This document shows positions 1-8,255 of a DNA stretch of 64,000 nucleotides, piece after piece. The DNA comes from a beta proteobacterium L13. GTDB lineage: Bacteria; Pseudomonadota; Gammaproteobacteria; Burkholderiales; Chromobacteriaceae. The stretch is taken from assembly GCA_000335715.1 (NCBI GenBank), contig AMYZ01000002.1, forward strand, positions 62,001 through 126,000, read 5' to 3'. The notes below the pieces were generated by a model that did no database searches, was not told the origin of the DNA, and saw nothing but the letters and a program-made list of their open reading frames with translations. How positions within the stretch are numbered: the first letter of the stretch is position 1; each line of letters starts with the position of its first letter. Both the position numbers and the translations under genes were made by a program.

Positions 1-690
1 TTTGCGCAGGGTCAGGCGGGCCTGGTCTTTCTGCTCCAGCTGCAGCTGGTTACCCGCCATCAGGCGCAGGGTTTCGGCGGCCTTCGGGTGCTTGGGGTAT
101 TGCTCAGCGAAGCGGCGCTGAATATCGATAGCGGCGCTGTACTGCTTCAGCGCGGTGTGTGCCACACCCATCCAGTAAGTGGCCTCCAGGCCCTGTTCGC
201 TACCCGGGTAGCCATCGGCTACGGCTTTGAGCAGCGGCAGCGATTTGGCAAAGTCGCGGGCACGCAGCACTTCCAGCGCCCGCGCTAGCGCTGCATCAGC
301 CGGGTTGGCCGCAGCCGGCTCGGTGGCCGGGGCCTCGGCTTGCGGCTGGCTGGCCTCGCGCAGCTGCTTTTCCAGCTTACCCAGACGCAGGTCGATGTCG
401 TTGTACAGGTCGTTCTGGCGCTTTTGCGTTTCGGCTACCTGGTGTTGCAGTACCTCGTTCTGCCCGCGCAGCGTGGACATCTCGCCTTTCAGCAGGGTGA
501 CCTGGTTCACCAGGTCCAGCAGGCGCTGGTTGGCCAGCTTGGCCTCGACATCCGACAAACGGGCACTGGCCTGCTGGCTGGAGTTGGCCAGCTTGCTTTC
601 CAGGTCCAGACGCGCCTGCTCCAGGTCGGTGGTGGTGGCGCATGCACCCAGTACGATGGGCAACAGCAGGGGGAACAGTCGGTTACGCAT
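1..690 (-). CDS. cpoB: Cell division coordinator CpoB/YbgF, 3' end cut by window edge
   Basis: Periplasmic partner of the Tol-Pal machine that links outer-membrane constriction to peptidoglycan synthesis. 230 codons are visible and the C-terminus lies beyond base 1. The N-terminus is a signal peptide ending in LGAC with Cys17, a lipobox, so this version may be lipid-anchored (E. coli CpoB is soluble). Residues ~22-112 form a leucine/glutamine-rich coiled coil containing the family stretch RQNDLYNDIDLRLGKLE. An Ala/Pro linker (~113-132) follows, and then TPR-like helices (YWMGVAHTALKQY). It is the last visible gene of the leftward tolR-tolA-tolB-pal-cpoB operon, 93 nt after pal. Confidence 0.9.
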   Translation of the reverse strand, partial: MRNRLFPLLLPIVLGACATTTDLEQARLDLESKLANSSQQASARLSDVEAKLANQRLLDLVNQVTLLKGEMSTLRGQNEVLQHQVAETQKRQNDLYNDIDLRLGKLEKQLREASQPQAEAPATEPAAANPADAALARALEVLRARDFAKSLPLLKAVADGYPGSEQGLEATYWMGVAHTALKQYSAAIDIQRRFAEQYPKHPKAAETLRLMAGNQLQLEQKDQARLTLRK

Positions 691-717
691 GGCAGTTCGG
701 GCTTTGCTAAATGGATA

Positions 718-745
718 ACCCGGAAAGGTTGACGCCTTCCCGGGT
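718..745 (-). terminator. Hairpin between pal and cpoB
   Basis: Imperfect inverted repeat with 11-bp arms (718-728 and 735-745, one mismatch) and a 6-nt loop. There is no clear T-run on the - strand, so it is more likely an mRNA-stabilising or partial attenuating hairpin that sets pal above cpoB than a full terminator. Confidence 0.45.
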
Positions 746-783
746 GCAGGTCAAGCCAGCCGGCCTAGACAGTGGCCGCTTGC

Positions 784-1329
784 TTACTGGTAAACGAAGT
801 CTGCGCGGCGGTTCTGCGCATGATCGCCATCGGTGTTACCGGTAGCACGGGGTTTTTCCATGCCAAAGCTCACCGCCTCTACCTGCTCCGGCTTCACACC
901 CAGCACTTCCAGCGACTGTTTCACGCTTTCGGCGCGGCGCTGGCCCAGCGCCAGGTTGTATTCGCGGCTACCGCGTACGTCGGTGTTGCCTTGTACCAGC
1001 ACGTGCCCTTTGTACTTGCCCAGATAGGCGGCATGCGCTTCTACCACACCCTTGTACTCGTCCTTGATGGCGAACTGGTCAAAATCAAAAAACACGCTCT
1101 TGCCATTTACACCCGCGTACGCTGCTGCTTCGGCACCGACCGCGTCTACCTGCGGCAGCGGCTGGGCCGGGTTCAGGCTGCTATTGCCTGCACTACCGGT
1201 AGAACTGCCACTATTGCCTGACACGATGGCCGCATTGCCGGCATTGGCACCATCGGCCGGGTTGCTGGTACTGGCGCAGGCACTGAGCAACACCGCGGCT
1301 GCGGCTACGACGAAGGGTAAGACTTTCAT
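784..1329 (-). CDS. pal: Peptidoglycan-associated lipoprotein Pal
   Basis: Outer-membrane lipoprotein that binds peptidoglycan and TolB. It has 181 residues. The signal peptide ends in LSAC with lipidated Cys18, a Ser/Gly/Asn-rich linker runs to ~residue 60, and an OmpA-like domain follows with the peptidoglycan-binding stretch NTDVRGSREYNLALGQRRAE. The frame stays open upstream to 1434, but the start at 1329 is preceded by AAGGAG at good spacing and begins the signal peptide directly. It lies 101 nt after tolB. The family is unmistakable. Confidence 0.95.
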   Translation of the reverse strand: MKVLPFVVAAAAVLLSACASTSNPADGANAGNAAIVSGNSGSSTGSAGNSSLNPAQPLPQVDAVGAEAAAYAGVNGKSVFFDFDQFAIKDEYKGVVEAHAAYLGKYKGHVLVQGNTDVRGSREYNLALGQRRAESVKQSLEVLGVKPEQVEAVSFGMEKPRATGNTDGDHAQNRRADFVYQ

Positions 1330-1430
1330 GCGACGCTCCTTGTTCTGGCTGGCCGGGTGCAGCCAGTGAAATTTATTCGGGTAAACCGTAAAGACTTTTG
1401 AACAAAAGCAAAGTTCCGGTACTGCAGGCA

Positions 1431-2720
1431 TCAAGGGTTGAATGGCCCCCAGGCAGCGTCTTGCACCTGGCCCTCCAGCACCCCTAGCTTGACGCGGCCA
1501 GGGTGCTGGGTAGAGGCGGCGTACAGCACGCTACGGCCGCCTTCGTCGCTGGCGTACAGCACCATTTTGCCGTTGGGGGCAAAGCTGGGCGACTCGTCAA
1601 AAGCACTATTGCTGATCATGCGCGCATCCCCGGTAGCCAGGTCTTGCAGCATCACCTTGAAGCGCCCGGCTTCGCGGCGCACATAAGCCAGCTGGCGGCC
1701 ATCCGGCGAGAAAGCCGGCGACACATTATAGGCACCCTGGTAAGTCACCCGGCGCACGGTCTTGCTGCCATCCAGTGCCTGGATATAAATCTGCGGCCCA
1801 CCGCTGCGGTCGGACACAAACGCAATCTGGCGGCCATCCGGGCTGAACACCGGCTCGGTATCGATGGCATCACTATAAGAGAAACGGCTTAAGCCGGTGC
1901 CATCGGCATTGATAATATACACCTGCGAATTACCGCTTAATGTCAGCACGATGGCCAGCTTGCGGCCATCCGGGCTCCAGGTCGGTGCCGAATTGCTGCC
2001 TTTGAAGTTGGCCAGCAAGCGACGCTGGCCGGTGGCCAGGTCTTGTACGTAAATCACCGGTTTCTTGTTTTCGAACGAGACATACGCCAGGCGGCTGCCA
2101 TCCGGGCTCCAGGCCGGTGAAATGATGGGCTCGGCCGAGCGCAGCACGGTTTGCGCACGGCGGCCGTCCACGTCGGCCACTTGCAGGCGCGACTCTTTAC
2201 CCTTCTGCACCACAAAGGCTATGCGGCTGGCAAACAGGCTCTTGCTGCCAAGCAGTGCCTCGTAAACCATGTCGGCAATGCGGTGCGCAACATCGCGCAG
2301 CTGCGAGCTGTGGACATCAAACTCGGCGGCCAGCTTTTGCTCGCGCGGGTTGACGGTTTCAGCCCAGAAAGTCAGGCGCAACAGGCCACCGTCTAGCTTG
2401 CTGACTTTGCCGTACAGCACGGCACGGCTGCCGTTTTGCTGCCATGGCACGGGGTCGAAGGCCTGCGGCGAGGCCGGCAGCGCCGTACCGCCGGGTGGCT
2501 CCAGCAAGCCGAACAAGCCGGTCATGGCCAGGTCGCTTTTGACGGTTTGTGTTACCGCCTCGGGCAGCCACTCTTCGTTTTGCATGGGCAAAATGGTGAG
2601 CGGGTAACGGCTGCTGCCGCCGCCCACGATATCCACGGTCAGGTCGGCGCGCGCCAGCGGTGCGGCCAACATCATGGCCAGCAGCAATACGCGCCAGCAG
2701 TAGGCAATGAGTCGGTGCAA
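1431..2720 (-). CDS. tolB: Tol-Pal system beta-propeller protein TolB (TTG start)
   Basis: Periplasmic hub binding Pal and TolA. The proposed 429-residue product starts at a TTG at 2720, with AAGGAG seven bases upstream overlapping the tolA stop. This gives a normal signal peptide ending in APLARA before DLTVDIVG. The ATG at 2771 in the same frame lies inside tolA and would add a non-signal extension, and the ATG at 2725 is out of frame. An N-terminal domain (~27-150) precedes a six-bladed propeller shown by repeated WSPDG/FSPDG motifs. The length matches the family (~430). Confidence 0.93.
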   Translation of the reverse strand: MHRLIAYCWRVLLLAMMLAAPLARADLTVDIVGGGSSRYPLTILPMQNEEWLPEAVTQTVKSDLAMTGLFGLLEPPGGTALPASPQAFDPVPWQQNGSRAVLYGKVSKLDGGLLRLTFWAETVNPREQKLAAEFDVHSSQLRDVAHRIADMVYEALLGSKSLFASRIAFVVQKGKESRLQVADVDGRRAQTVLRSAEPIISPAWSPDGSRLAYVSFENKKPVIYVQDLATGQRRLLANFKGSNSAPTWSPDGRKLAIVLTLSGNSQVYIINADGTGLSRFSYSDAIDTEPVFSPDGRQIAFVSDRSGGPQIYIQALDGSKTVRRVTYQGAYNVSPAFSPDGRQLAYVRREAGRFKVMLQDLATGDARMISNSAFDESPSFAPNGKMVLYASDEGGRSVLYAASTQHPGRVKLGVLEGQVQDAAWGPFNP

Positions 2721-2724
2721 GGCA

Positions 2725-3573
2725 TTACTCCTTGGGGCGGAAATTGAGGGTGATACGACGATAGTCGGCAAAGTCGGCGCCTTTGGGTAGCGGCGGGAAA
2801 CGCCGCACTTCGGCCAGTGCCGCCAATACCGCCTGGTCCCACGCAGCCGAGCCGCTACTGCGCAGGATACGCGTACTGCGGATTTCCAGCGTCGGCAAGA
2901 TGATGACCTCCACCGATGCCTCCGGGTTACCCTTGATGCCGTCAGGTATCACGATATACGGGCGCACACGGTTCTTGATGGCCTCGCCGTACTGCTGTTT
3001 CTGGTCTGGCTGGCCGTTGGCCGCGCCGGTTTTGGCACCGGTTTTAGCCCCCGCCTGGCTCACCTTGCCGTGCCCGGGGCCGGGTGGCAAGGCATCCAGC
3101 TCGGCCAGCAAGTCGTCTGTTTTTACGGCAGCCGGTTTGGGGTTGGCCGCAGGCTTGGCCGCCACACTGGTAGCGGGCTTCACTGGCGCAGTGGGTGCCG
3201 GCTTGGCAAGCTCCGGCTTGGCCTTGGCGAGCGGCGGTGCTTTCTCGGCCGGTTTGCTTTCCGGCAGCGGCGGTTTCCTGGCGGGTTTGTCGGCCAGAAC
3301 TTTGACATCGGCAGCCGGGTTGTCCTGCACCGGGGCCGGTGGCGGAGGTGGTGCGTTGGCGGCCACTTTCGGCGCTGGTGCGGGCGCGGGGGCGGGCATA
3401 GCGACTGGCGCTGCCACCTGGCCGGCATTACCGGCCCATAGCTCTAGAGCTAGTGGTGGCGGTGTCTTGATCTGCGCTGGCGTGGCGGAGAGCCACAGGC
3501 ATAGCAGGACAGCCACGTGCAAGAGTGCGGACAGCAGCCATGAAGCCGCACCAGGTTGGCGGGAGGCGATCAT
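2725..3573 (-). CDS. tolA: TolA, energy-transducing Tol-Pal protein
   Basis: Inner-membrane protein that spans the periplasm and transmits proton-motive force from TolQR to TolB/Pal. It has 282 residues: a single N-terminal membrane segment (~12-31, SWLLSALLHVAVLLCLWLS), a long Pro/Ala/Lys-rich domain II (~50-190), and a TonB/TolA-like C-terminal domain (~195-282) with the stretch VRPYIVIPDGIKGNPEASVEV. The start overlaps the tolR stop as TGATG, and the stop overlaps the tolB ribosome-binding site, so the three genes are translationally coupled. Confidence 0.93.
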   Translation of the reverse strand: MIASRQPGAASWLLSALLHVAVLLCLWLSATPAQIKTPPPLALELWAGNAGQVAAPVAMPAPAPAPAPKVAANAPPPPPAPVQDNPAADVKVLADKPARKPPLPESKPAEKAPPLAKAKPELAKPAPTAPVKPATSVAAKPAANPKPAAVKTDDLLAELDALPPGPGHGKVSQAGAKTGAKTGAANGQPDQKQQYGEAIKNRVRPYIVIPDGIKGNPEASVEVIILPTLEIRSTRILRSSGSAAWDQAVLAALAEVRRFPPLPKGADFADYRRITLNFRPKE

Positions 3574-3980
3574 CAGCTACCCTGCTGGCGTACCGTTAGC
3601 GCCACGCGCTGGATACCGGCGGCGTGCAGCTTGTCGGCCACCTTGACCACTTCGCTGTATTTCAGGTCCTGGTGCGCGGTCACGACCACCGGGCGGCCAT
3701 CCTTCAGGCGCGCCTGCACCATGGTGATGAGCGCGTCCAGGTTGGCCGCAGGCTCACGCTTGCCGCCTTCGCCGACAAAGTAGGCACCACTGGCTTCAAT
3801 GCTGATTTCCAGCGGCGTGGTGTCTACCTGGGCGGCGCGGCTCACACTGGGCACATCAATCACCCCCGGAGTGAACATGGGGGCGGTCACCATGAAGATC
3901 ACCAGCAGTACCAGCATCACGTCGATGTAGGGCACCACATTCATCTGGTTCATCATGCGGCGCGGGCGGCGTTGCAACAT
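3573..3980 (-). CDS. tolR: TolR, proton-channel subunit of the Tol-Pal motor
   Basis: ExbD/TolR family protein of 135 residues. It has an N-terminal membrane helix containing NVVPYIDVMLVLLVIFMVTAP, with the channel Asp in YIDVML, and a periplasmic dimerisation domain. The start at 3980 has AGGA seven bases upstream; an upstream in-frame ATG at 4004 has no such site. Its partner TolQ, which normally precedes tolR, is absent: only 104 nt separate this start from the next leftward gene, a methyltransferase. No TolQ/ExbB homologue occurs anywhere in the window. Confidence 0.93.
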   Translation of the reverse strand: MLQRRPRRMMNQMNVVPYIDVMLVLLVIFMVTAPMFTPGVIDVPSVSRAAQVDTTPLEISIEASGAYFVGEGGKREPAANLDALITMVQARLKDGRPVVVTAHQDLKYSEVVKVADKLHAAGIQRVALTVRQQGS

Positions 3981-4084
3981 GGGCTTATCCTGTTTCAATA
4001 ACATGCCGATGTTAACACCGGCGGCGGACTAAAAGGCGTGATTGACAGACCAGCCCGCGCACAACGGGTTCCGCGCTACGGCGC

Positions 4085-4750
4085 TTACAGGCGGCGCAGC
4101 AGGGTCATGCCATCGCCCATGGGCAAGATGCACAGGCTGACGCGCGGGTCAGCCAGCAGCTTGGCGTTGAATTCGTGCATGACGTGCACGCTGCGCGGGT
4201 GGTCCGGCTGCGGGGCCACTACCCTGCCATTAAGCAGGATATTATCGATGGCAATAATCCCGCCCGGGCGCACCAGCTGCAAGCAGGTTTCGTAATAGGC
4301 CGGATAGTTCTGCTTGTCGGCATCGATGAACGCCAGATCAAAGCTGCCTGCCCCACCCTGCTCCAGCAACATGGCCAGCGTCTGTGTTGCAGGCTGTACA
4401 TACAGGTCGATGCGTTCGGCCACGCCGGCTTGCTGCCAGTAGTCCCGCGCGATGGTAGTGAACTCCACGCTCATGTCGCAGCATACGGTACTACCCTGTT
4501 CGCCCATGGCCAGGGCAACGGTCAAGGCGCTATAGCCGGTAAAGGTACCGATTTCCAGATAGCGGCGCGCGCCGGTGAGGCCAACCAGCCAGCGCAGGAA
4601 TTGGCCCTGCTCGGGGGCAATCTGCATTTTGGCCATGCGGTGGCCGGCGGTAAATTCGCGCAGGGCGCGCTGCACCGGGTGCTCGGTGACACCGATTTGC
4701 AGCAAGTAGCTCGCGACATCGTCGCTCATGGTCATGGTTTGTCTGGTCAT
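4085..4750 (-). CDS. Class I SAM-dependent O-methyltransferase (caffeoyl-CoA OMT-like)
   Basis: Methyltransferase_3 family (catechol/caffeoyl-CoA O-methyltransferase type), 221 residues from the ATG at 4750. The SAM-binding motif I LEIGTFTGYSALTVALAM, the metal-binding stretch AFIDADKQNYPAYY and GGIIAIDNILLNGRV are all present. Starts at 4735 and 4729 are equally possible because none has a clear Shine-Dalgarno. The real substrate is unknown; bacterial members methylate catechols or small acceptors. It lies between tolR and DUF3460 with an intrinsic-terminator-like hairpin just upstream (4761-4786). Confidence 0.85.
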   Translation of the reverse strand: MTRQTMTMSDDVASYLLQIGVTEHPVQRALREFTAGHRMAKMQIAPEQGQFLRWLVGLTGARRYLEIGTFTGYSALTVALAMGEQGSTVCCDMSVEFTTIARDYWQQAGVAERIDLYVQPATQTLAMLLEQGGAGSFDLAFIDADKQNYPAYYETCLQLVRPGGIIAIDNILLNGRVVAPQPDHPRSVHVMHEFNAKLLADPRVSLCILPMGDGMTLLRRL

Positions 4751-4760
4751 GCTGATGCTC

Positions 4761-4786
4761 AAAAAACAAACGCCCTTGCGGGCGTT
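4761..4786 (-). terminator. Intrinsic terminator or attenuator ahead of the methyltransferase
   Basis: Perfect 7-bp stem (4769-4775 with 4780-4786), TTGC loop on the + strand, followed on the - strand by TTTGTTTTTT. It sits only 11 nt before the methyltransferase ATG, so it could terminate upstream transcription or act as an attenuator of this gene. Confidence 0.7.
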
Positions 4787-4888
4787 GAGGCGGCTGACAA
4801 AGCTGCCCGTCTGGTTTTTACCAGGCCAGCCAAAGCCAGGATGCAGCAGTTGCATACCCGGCGCAGGCTAGCCGGCTGTTTACAAGAC

Positions 4889-4917
4889 AAACCCTGCGTG
4901 CGGGGCAAGCAGGGTTT
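4889..4917 (-). terminator. Terminator after the DUF3460 gene
   Basis: Perfect 9-bp arms (4889-4897 and 4909-4917) around an 11-nt loop. On the - strand the stem ends in TTTGTCTTG. It lies 65 nt downstream of the DUF3460 stop. Confidence 0.6.
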
Positions 4918-4981
4918 TCATCACGGCCGAGGCTCGGCGGGCCTTATTTCATGGTGCCGCCCGACACACCGGTCAGGCAGC

Positions 4982-5161
4982 TTACTCTGGCTGGTAAACG
5001 TAAGGCTTCTGTGGCACGCGGGACGCTTTCCAGCGGCGCAGATCGTCCAGGTCCAGCGTACGCTCCCACCAGGTCAGGCGCAGCTCGCGGCGCTCGGTAT
5101 CGACTTGCGGGTTCTTTTCCAGAAAGCCGTTCATGAAGGCAGTAAATTCGGATTGATACAT
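4982..5161 (-). CDS. Small DUF3460 family protein
   Basis: 59-residue protein starting MYQSEFTAFMNGFLEKNP and ending near PQKPYVYQPE. This matches the DUF3460 family, short conserved betaproteobacterial proteins of unknown function with a Trp-rich middle (LTWWERTLDLDD). The start at 5161 has GGGGA seven bases upstream; a longer open frame to 5218 lacks family similarity before MYQ. It has no signal peptide or membrane segment. It probably forms its own unit, with a terminator downstream. Confidence 0.75.
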   Translation of the reverse strand: MYQSEFTAFMNGFLEKNPQVDTERRELRLTWWERTLDLDDLRRWKASRVPQKPYVYQPE

Positions 5162-5217
5162 GTGCGTTCCCCGGTTGGCGATGGCGGCAATTGTACTGCA
5201 AAACCGGCAGCCCGGCA

Positions 5218-6522
5218 TTAGTGCCCGGGCGCAAGGTGCTGCGCGGTATGATAAAGCGGCGTAATCGATGCCCCCACCAAGGCGCGCTCGAGCTCCGCCA
5301 CCCCCTTATCCATCTCGAAGCAGTGCCACAGCATACCGGCCTCATCGGGCCGCCCACCCATTGCGGCAGTCAGCCAGTACGATAAGCGCTGACCATTGGT
5401 GGCCATGCCCGCCTCATCCTGCAGCAGTACCAGCAACACGTGGCCCTGACGCAGGCGCATCACGGTCAGCCCGTCAAACGGGGCTTTAGCCAGCTGGTTT
5501 TCGAGCTGGAGCATGGCATTGGCCAAATGGAAATTTCGACGGCGCACGCCTTGACCATGCACCCACCAGACACGCATCAGGTTGCCTGGTGGCAGGTTTT
5601 GCAACTGGCGCTCCAGCGTAGCCAAGGCCCGCTGTGAAGACACCGGAGCCTGCTGCGTAGCCTGCTGCAGCCATTGCGCCTGCAAACGGCGTGCTTGCCG
5701 GGTCTGCCGCAACAAAGCCCGGCTTTGCCGCCACGACTGCCAGCCCAACAGCCAGAGCAGCAACATGAAAGCCAGCAACACCATGCTGCGCCACGACAGC
5801 TGTGCCAAAGGCTGCCAGGGGCGCCACAGGGTAAGGTTCAACTCAACAGCACCACTGCGCAGTGCTTGCTGGCTCAGCAGCTTGCCCGCCCCGCTTGCCG
5901 CGGGCGGTGCCGCAGGATCTACTGACAACACGGCCTGCACGCCATCGCGGCCACTGTCTGGCAGCAAGGCTTGCGGCTGCAGCCAGATAGCCAGCGCCAT
6001 CCCTTGCTGGCCGGGCAAAATCAGCAATAGCTGCTCTGGTGAACGGCGTTGCCAGACCACTACCTGCGCCTGGCCACGCTGCAAGCCTGGCAATGCCGGC
6101 ATAAGCAGTGGCAATCTGGCCAGATCCTGCGTGGGTAGCAAGGCACCACCCAGCTGGAAAGGGACAAAGGCCTGTACTTCCAGCAGCCTGCCCTGGGCAG
6201 GGTTGGCCGCCAGCAAGGCCACCGTGCCCAGCTGGGGATGGTGCCGGCGCAAACCGGCCAGGTAAGGCGAGAATTGTTCACTACCTTCATGCCGGGTAAG
6301 CGCCAGGCTGCGCAATAGCTGCCTGGCCTCTTGCTGCATGGCATCCAGCTGCGTACGCAGCTGCCCCAGCTGGTGCTCGGCCTGCTCATCCAGCACTTGC
6401 TGGGCAGCATGGCGCTCGCCGGTTTCCAGCCAAACCCAGCCAATGACACCAAACAGCAGCCAGCAAGAAAACAGCCCCATAAACAACAGGGGCTGTATAC
6501 CGCGGCGCCATGCATGGCTCAC
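5218..6522 (-). CDS. Two-TM sensor-like membrane protein, possibly degenerate GGDEF
   Basis: 434-residue inner-membrane protein not assignable to a named family. A membrane segment at ~10-31 is followed by a Gln/Leu-rich periplasmic region (~32-240). A second membrane segment (MVLLAFMLLLWLLGW) comes next, then a cytoplasmic helix and a C-terminal domain. In that domain, GLTVMRLRQGHVLLVLLQ sits where a diguanylate cyclase would have RLGGDEF, so it may be a catalytically dead GGDEF-like fold (inference). The start is a GTG at 6522 overlapping the stop of the upstream receiver-TPR gene (GTGA), so the two are coupled and probably work together. Confidence 0.6.
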   Translation of the reverse strand: MSHAWRRGIQPLLFMGLFSCWLLFGVIGWVWLETGERHAAQQVLDEQAEHQLGQLRTQLDAMQQEARQLLRSLALTRHEGSEQFSPYLAGLRRHHPQLGTVALLAANPAQGRLLEVQAFVPFQLGGALLPTQDLARLPLLMPALPGLQRGQAQVVVWQRRSPEQLLLILPGQQGMALAIWLQPQALLPDSGRDGVQAVLSVDPAAPPAASGAGKLLSQQALRSGAVELNLTLWRPWQPLAQLSWRSMVLLAFMLLLWLLGWQSWRQSRALLRQTRQARRLQAQWLQQATQQAPVSSQRALATLERQLQNLPPGNLMRVWWVHGQGVRRRNFHLANAMLQLENQLAKAPFDGLTVMRLRQGHVLLVLLQDEAGMATNGQRLSYWLTAAMGGRPDEAGMLWHCFEMDKGVAELERALVGASITPLYHTAQHLAPGH

Positions 6523-8225
6523 AGCAGGAATTCCCGCTTCTGATGCTGGTCGATCAGGCTACGCCACGCCTGGAGCAGTTTCTGGAATTTATTATTGGTC
6601 GGTGCCATTTCCCGCACACGCTGCAGCAGTTCGTGCGCGTGCTTGATATTGCTTTCGTGCCAGCCCTGACGGTGACACTGGGCAATGATGGCGTTGACCA
6701 GGTTGAGCATCAGCTGCACGTTCTCCGGCATTTCCTGCAATGCCTTCTGGAACAGCGCAATGGCCTTGTCGTGATCGCCCGACTGCGCCTCGCGTACCGC
6801 CTGGTTGTTCAGGTCGACAATACCCTGCACATTGCTGGCAATCAGCTCGCGCCCGGCGTCACCGCGGCCAACCTGGTCAAACATGGTAGAGAGCTTTTGC
6901 AGCAGCTCTTCGTTGTCGTGGTTATTGCGCACAAGGCTACTGGCGACCTTGTCGCCCATATCATGCTGCCCCTGGCCATAGCAGGCACGGGCAAACTCCA
7001 GGCGGTCGCTATCTTTCAGCTTTGTGAGCTGCGGCATACGCTCTTCGGCCGAACGCAGCAGCTTTTCTGCGGCCGCCTTGTTCCCGCCATGGCTCTGAAT
7101 GGTGCTGTCCACGACATCGGCCATCCACTCGCCTTCCGGGTTGTGCTTGTAGTCCCGGCGTAGCGAAGCCAGCGTTTTGGATGCTTCGGCTTTTTCGCTA
7201 TTGGCCAGCTGCGCGCGCACCAGCGTAGCGTAATGTGCCGGGCTGCGGTGCCAGCTGGCCTTGGCCAGATCGAGCGTCGTTGCGTAGGCTTTTTTGGCCT
7301 GCTCCATATCGCCGTTTTCCTCGGCCACCTGGCCTAATGCCTGGTGGCGGCGAATGGTGGCCGGGGATAGCTCGGTGGCGCGCTTGAGGGTTTGCTGTGC
7401 CTTGTCCAGGTCATGGTTGTCCTGGTATAGCTTGGCCAGCCAGTCGTAGGCCTCCATCACGCGATCGTTTTCCACGATCACCTGCTGGAACAGCGCAATG
7501 GCTGGCTCTACCTTTTTGAGGCCAGCCATGGATTTGGCCATGCCCACCTTGGCCCACGGGATTTCCTTGATCTTCAGCACCTGCTGGTACAGGTTGTGCG
7601 CCGAGTCATAGTCGCCGATTTTCATGCTCAGGCTACCCTTGAGCTTCATGAAGTCGAGGCTGAATTCGTTGCGTTCGCTGATTTTCTTGCCGCACGCCTC
7701 AATGGCGGCCATGTAGTCATGGCTCATCAAGGCCTCGTCCACCACCTTGAATGCATCGCGGCGACGCATGGCCACTTCCAGCCGCTTGGCCAGCTCTTCG
7801 CCGGTAAACGGCTTCAGCAAGTAGCCGTCCGGCGCCAGCTCGGCCGCCGACAGCACCTTGGCAGCGCGGCGCTCACCGCTGACAATCATGAACACACAAG
7901 ACTGCTTGAGCAGGTTGCGCTCCTTGGCCTCTTCGTACAGATACAGGCCATCGCTACCGCCGCCCAAATCGTAATCGCACAGCACTACGTCAAAGTCGTA
8001 GCGCATCAGTTTCACCAGCGCATCGCTGGCTTTGCCGGCGTATTCCACTTTTTCGGCGCCGAAAGACTGCAGCGTCATGGACATGGCGCGCTGCATTTCC
8101 GGCACGCAATCCACTACCAGAAACTGCTTTTTGGTAAACGGGTTGGAGTAATCCCGTCTGCCAGTGGCTTCCTTGGCACTGGTAATGGCATTAAAGGTAG
8201 TCGATTGATTGGACAGCGAACTCAT
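6519..8225 (-). CDS. Response regulator: CheY receiver plus TPR repeats
   Basis: 568-residue cytoplasmic protein. Residues ~34-155 form a CheY-like receiver: KKQFLVVDCVPEMQR, phosphoacceptor region DVVLCDYDLGG, FMIVSGERR, and a conserved Lys in GYLLKPFTGEEL. The rest (~190-560) is tetratricopeptide helices (for example AWVGM/AMDWLAKLYQDNHDLDKAQQTLKRA-type repeats), with no DNA-binding or enzymatic output domain. Output is therefore probably protein-protein, perhaps towards motility, pili or the coupled membrane protein encoded directly downstream (4-nt overlap). The start at 8225 follows a GGGG-rich site. Confidence 0.8.
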   Translation of the reverse strand: MSSLSNQSTTFNAITSAKEATGRRDYSNPFTKKQFLVVDCVPEMQRAMSMTLQSFGAEKVEYAGKASDALVKLMRYDFDVVLCDYDLGGGSDGLYLYEEAKERNLLKQSCVFMIVSGERRAAKVLSAAELAPDGYLLKPFTGEELAKRLEVAMRRRDAFKVVDEALMSHDYMAAIEACGKKISERNEFSLDFMKLKGSLSMKIGDYDSAHNLYQQVLKIKEIPWAKVGMAKSMAGLKKVEPAIALFQQVIVENDRVMEAYDWLAKLYQDNHDLDKAQQTLKRATELSPATIRRHQALGQVAEENGDMEQAKKAYATTLDLAKASWHRSPAHYATLVRAQLANSEKAEASKTLASLRRDYKHNPEGEWMADVVDSTIQSHGGNKAAAEKLLRSAEERMPQLTKLKDSDRLEFARACYGQGQHDMGDKVASSLVRNNHDNEELLQKLSTMFDQVGRGDAGRELIASNVQGIVDLNNQAVREAQSGDHDKAIALFQKALQEMPENVQLMLNLVNAIIAQCHRQGWHESNIKHAHELLQRVREMAPTNNKFQKLLQAWRSLIDQHQKREFLL

Positions 8226-8255
8226 GTATTGCCCCGCTTTTGTTATGTTGGTGGC

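Noticed and set aside
3100-3420. Repetitive Pro/Ala/Lys-coding stretch in tolA as a possible tandem repeat or recombination site
   Set aside because: It is the normal low-complexity domain II of TolA with no exact unit repeated at DNA level.
4944-5357. Overlapping - strand frame across the DUF3460 region
   Set aside because: Different frame from the DUF3460 protein, crosses the start of the sensor gene's 3' end, and shows only low-complexity Arg/Pro/Gly sequence.
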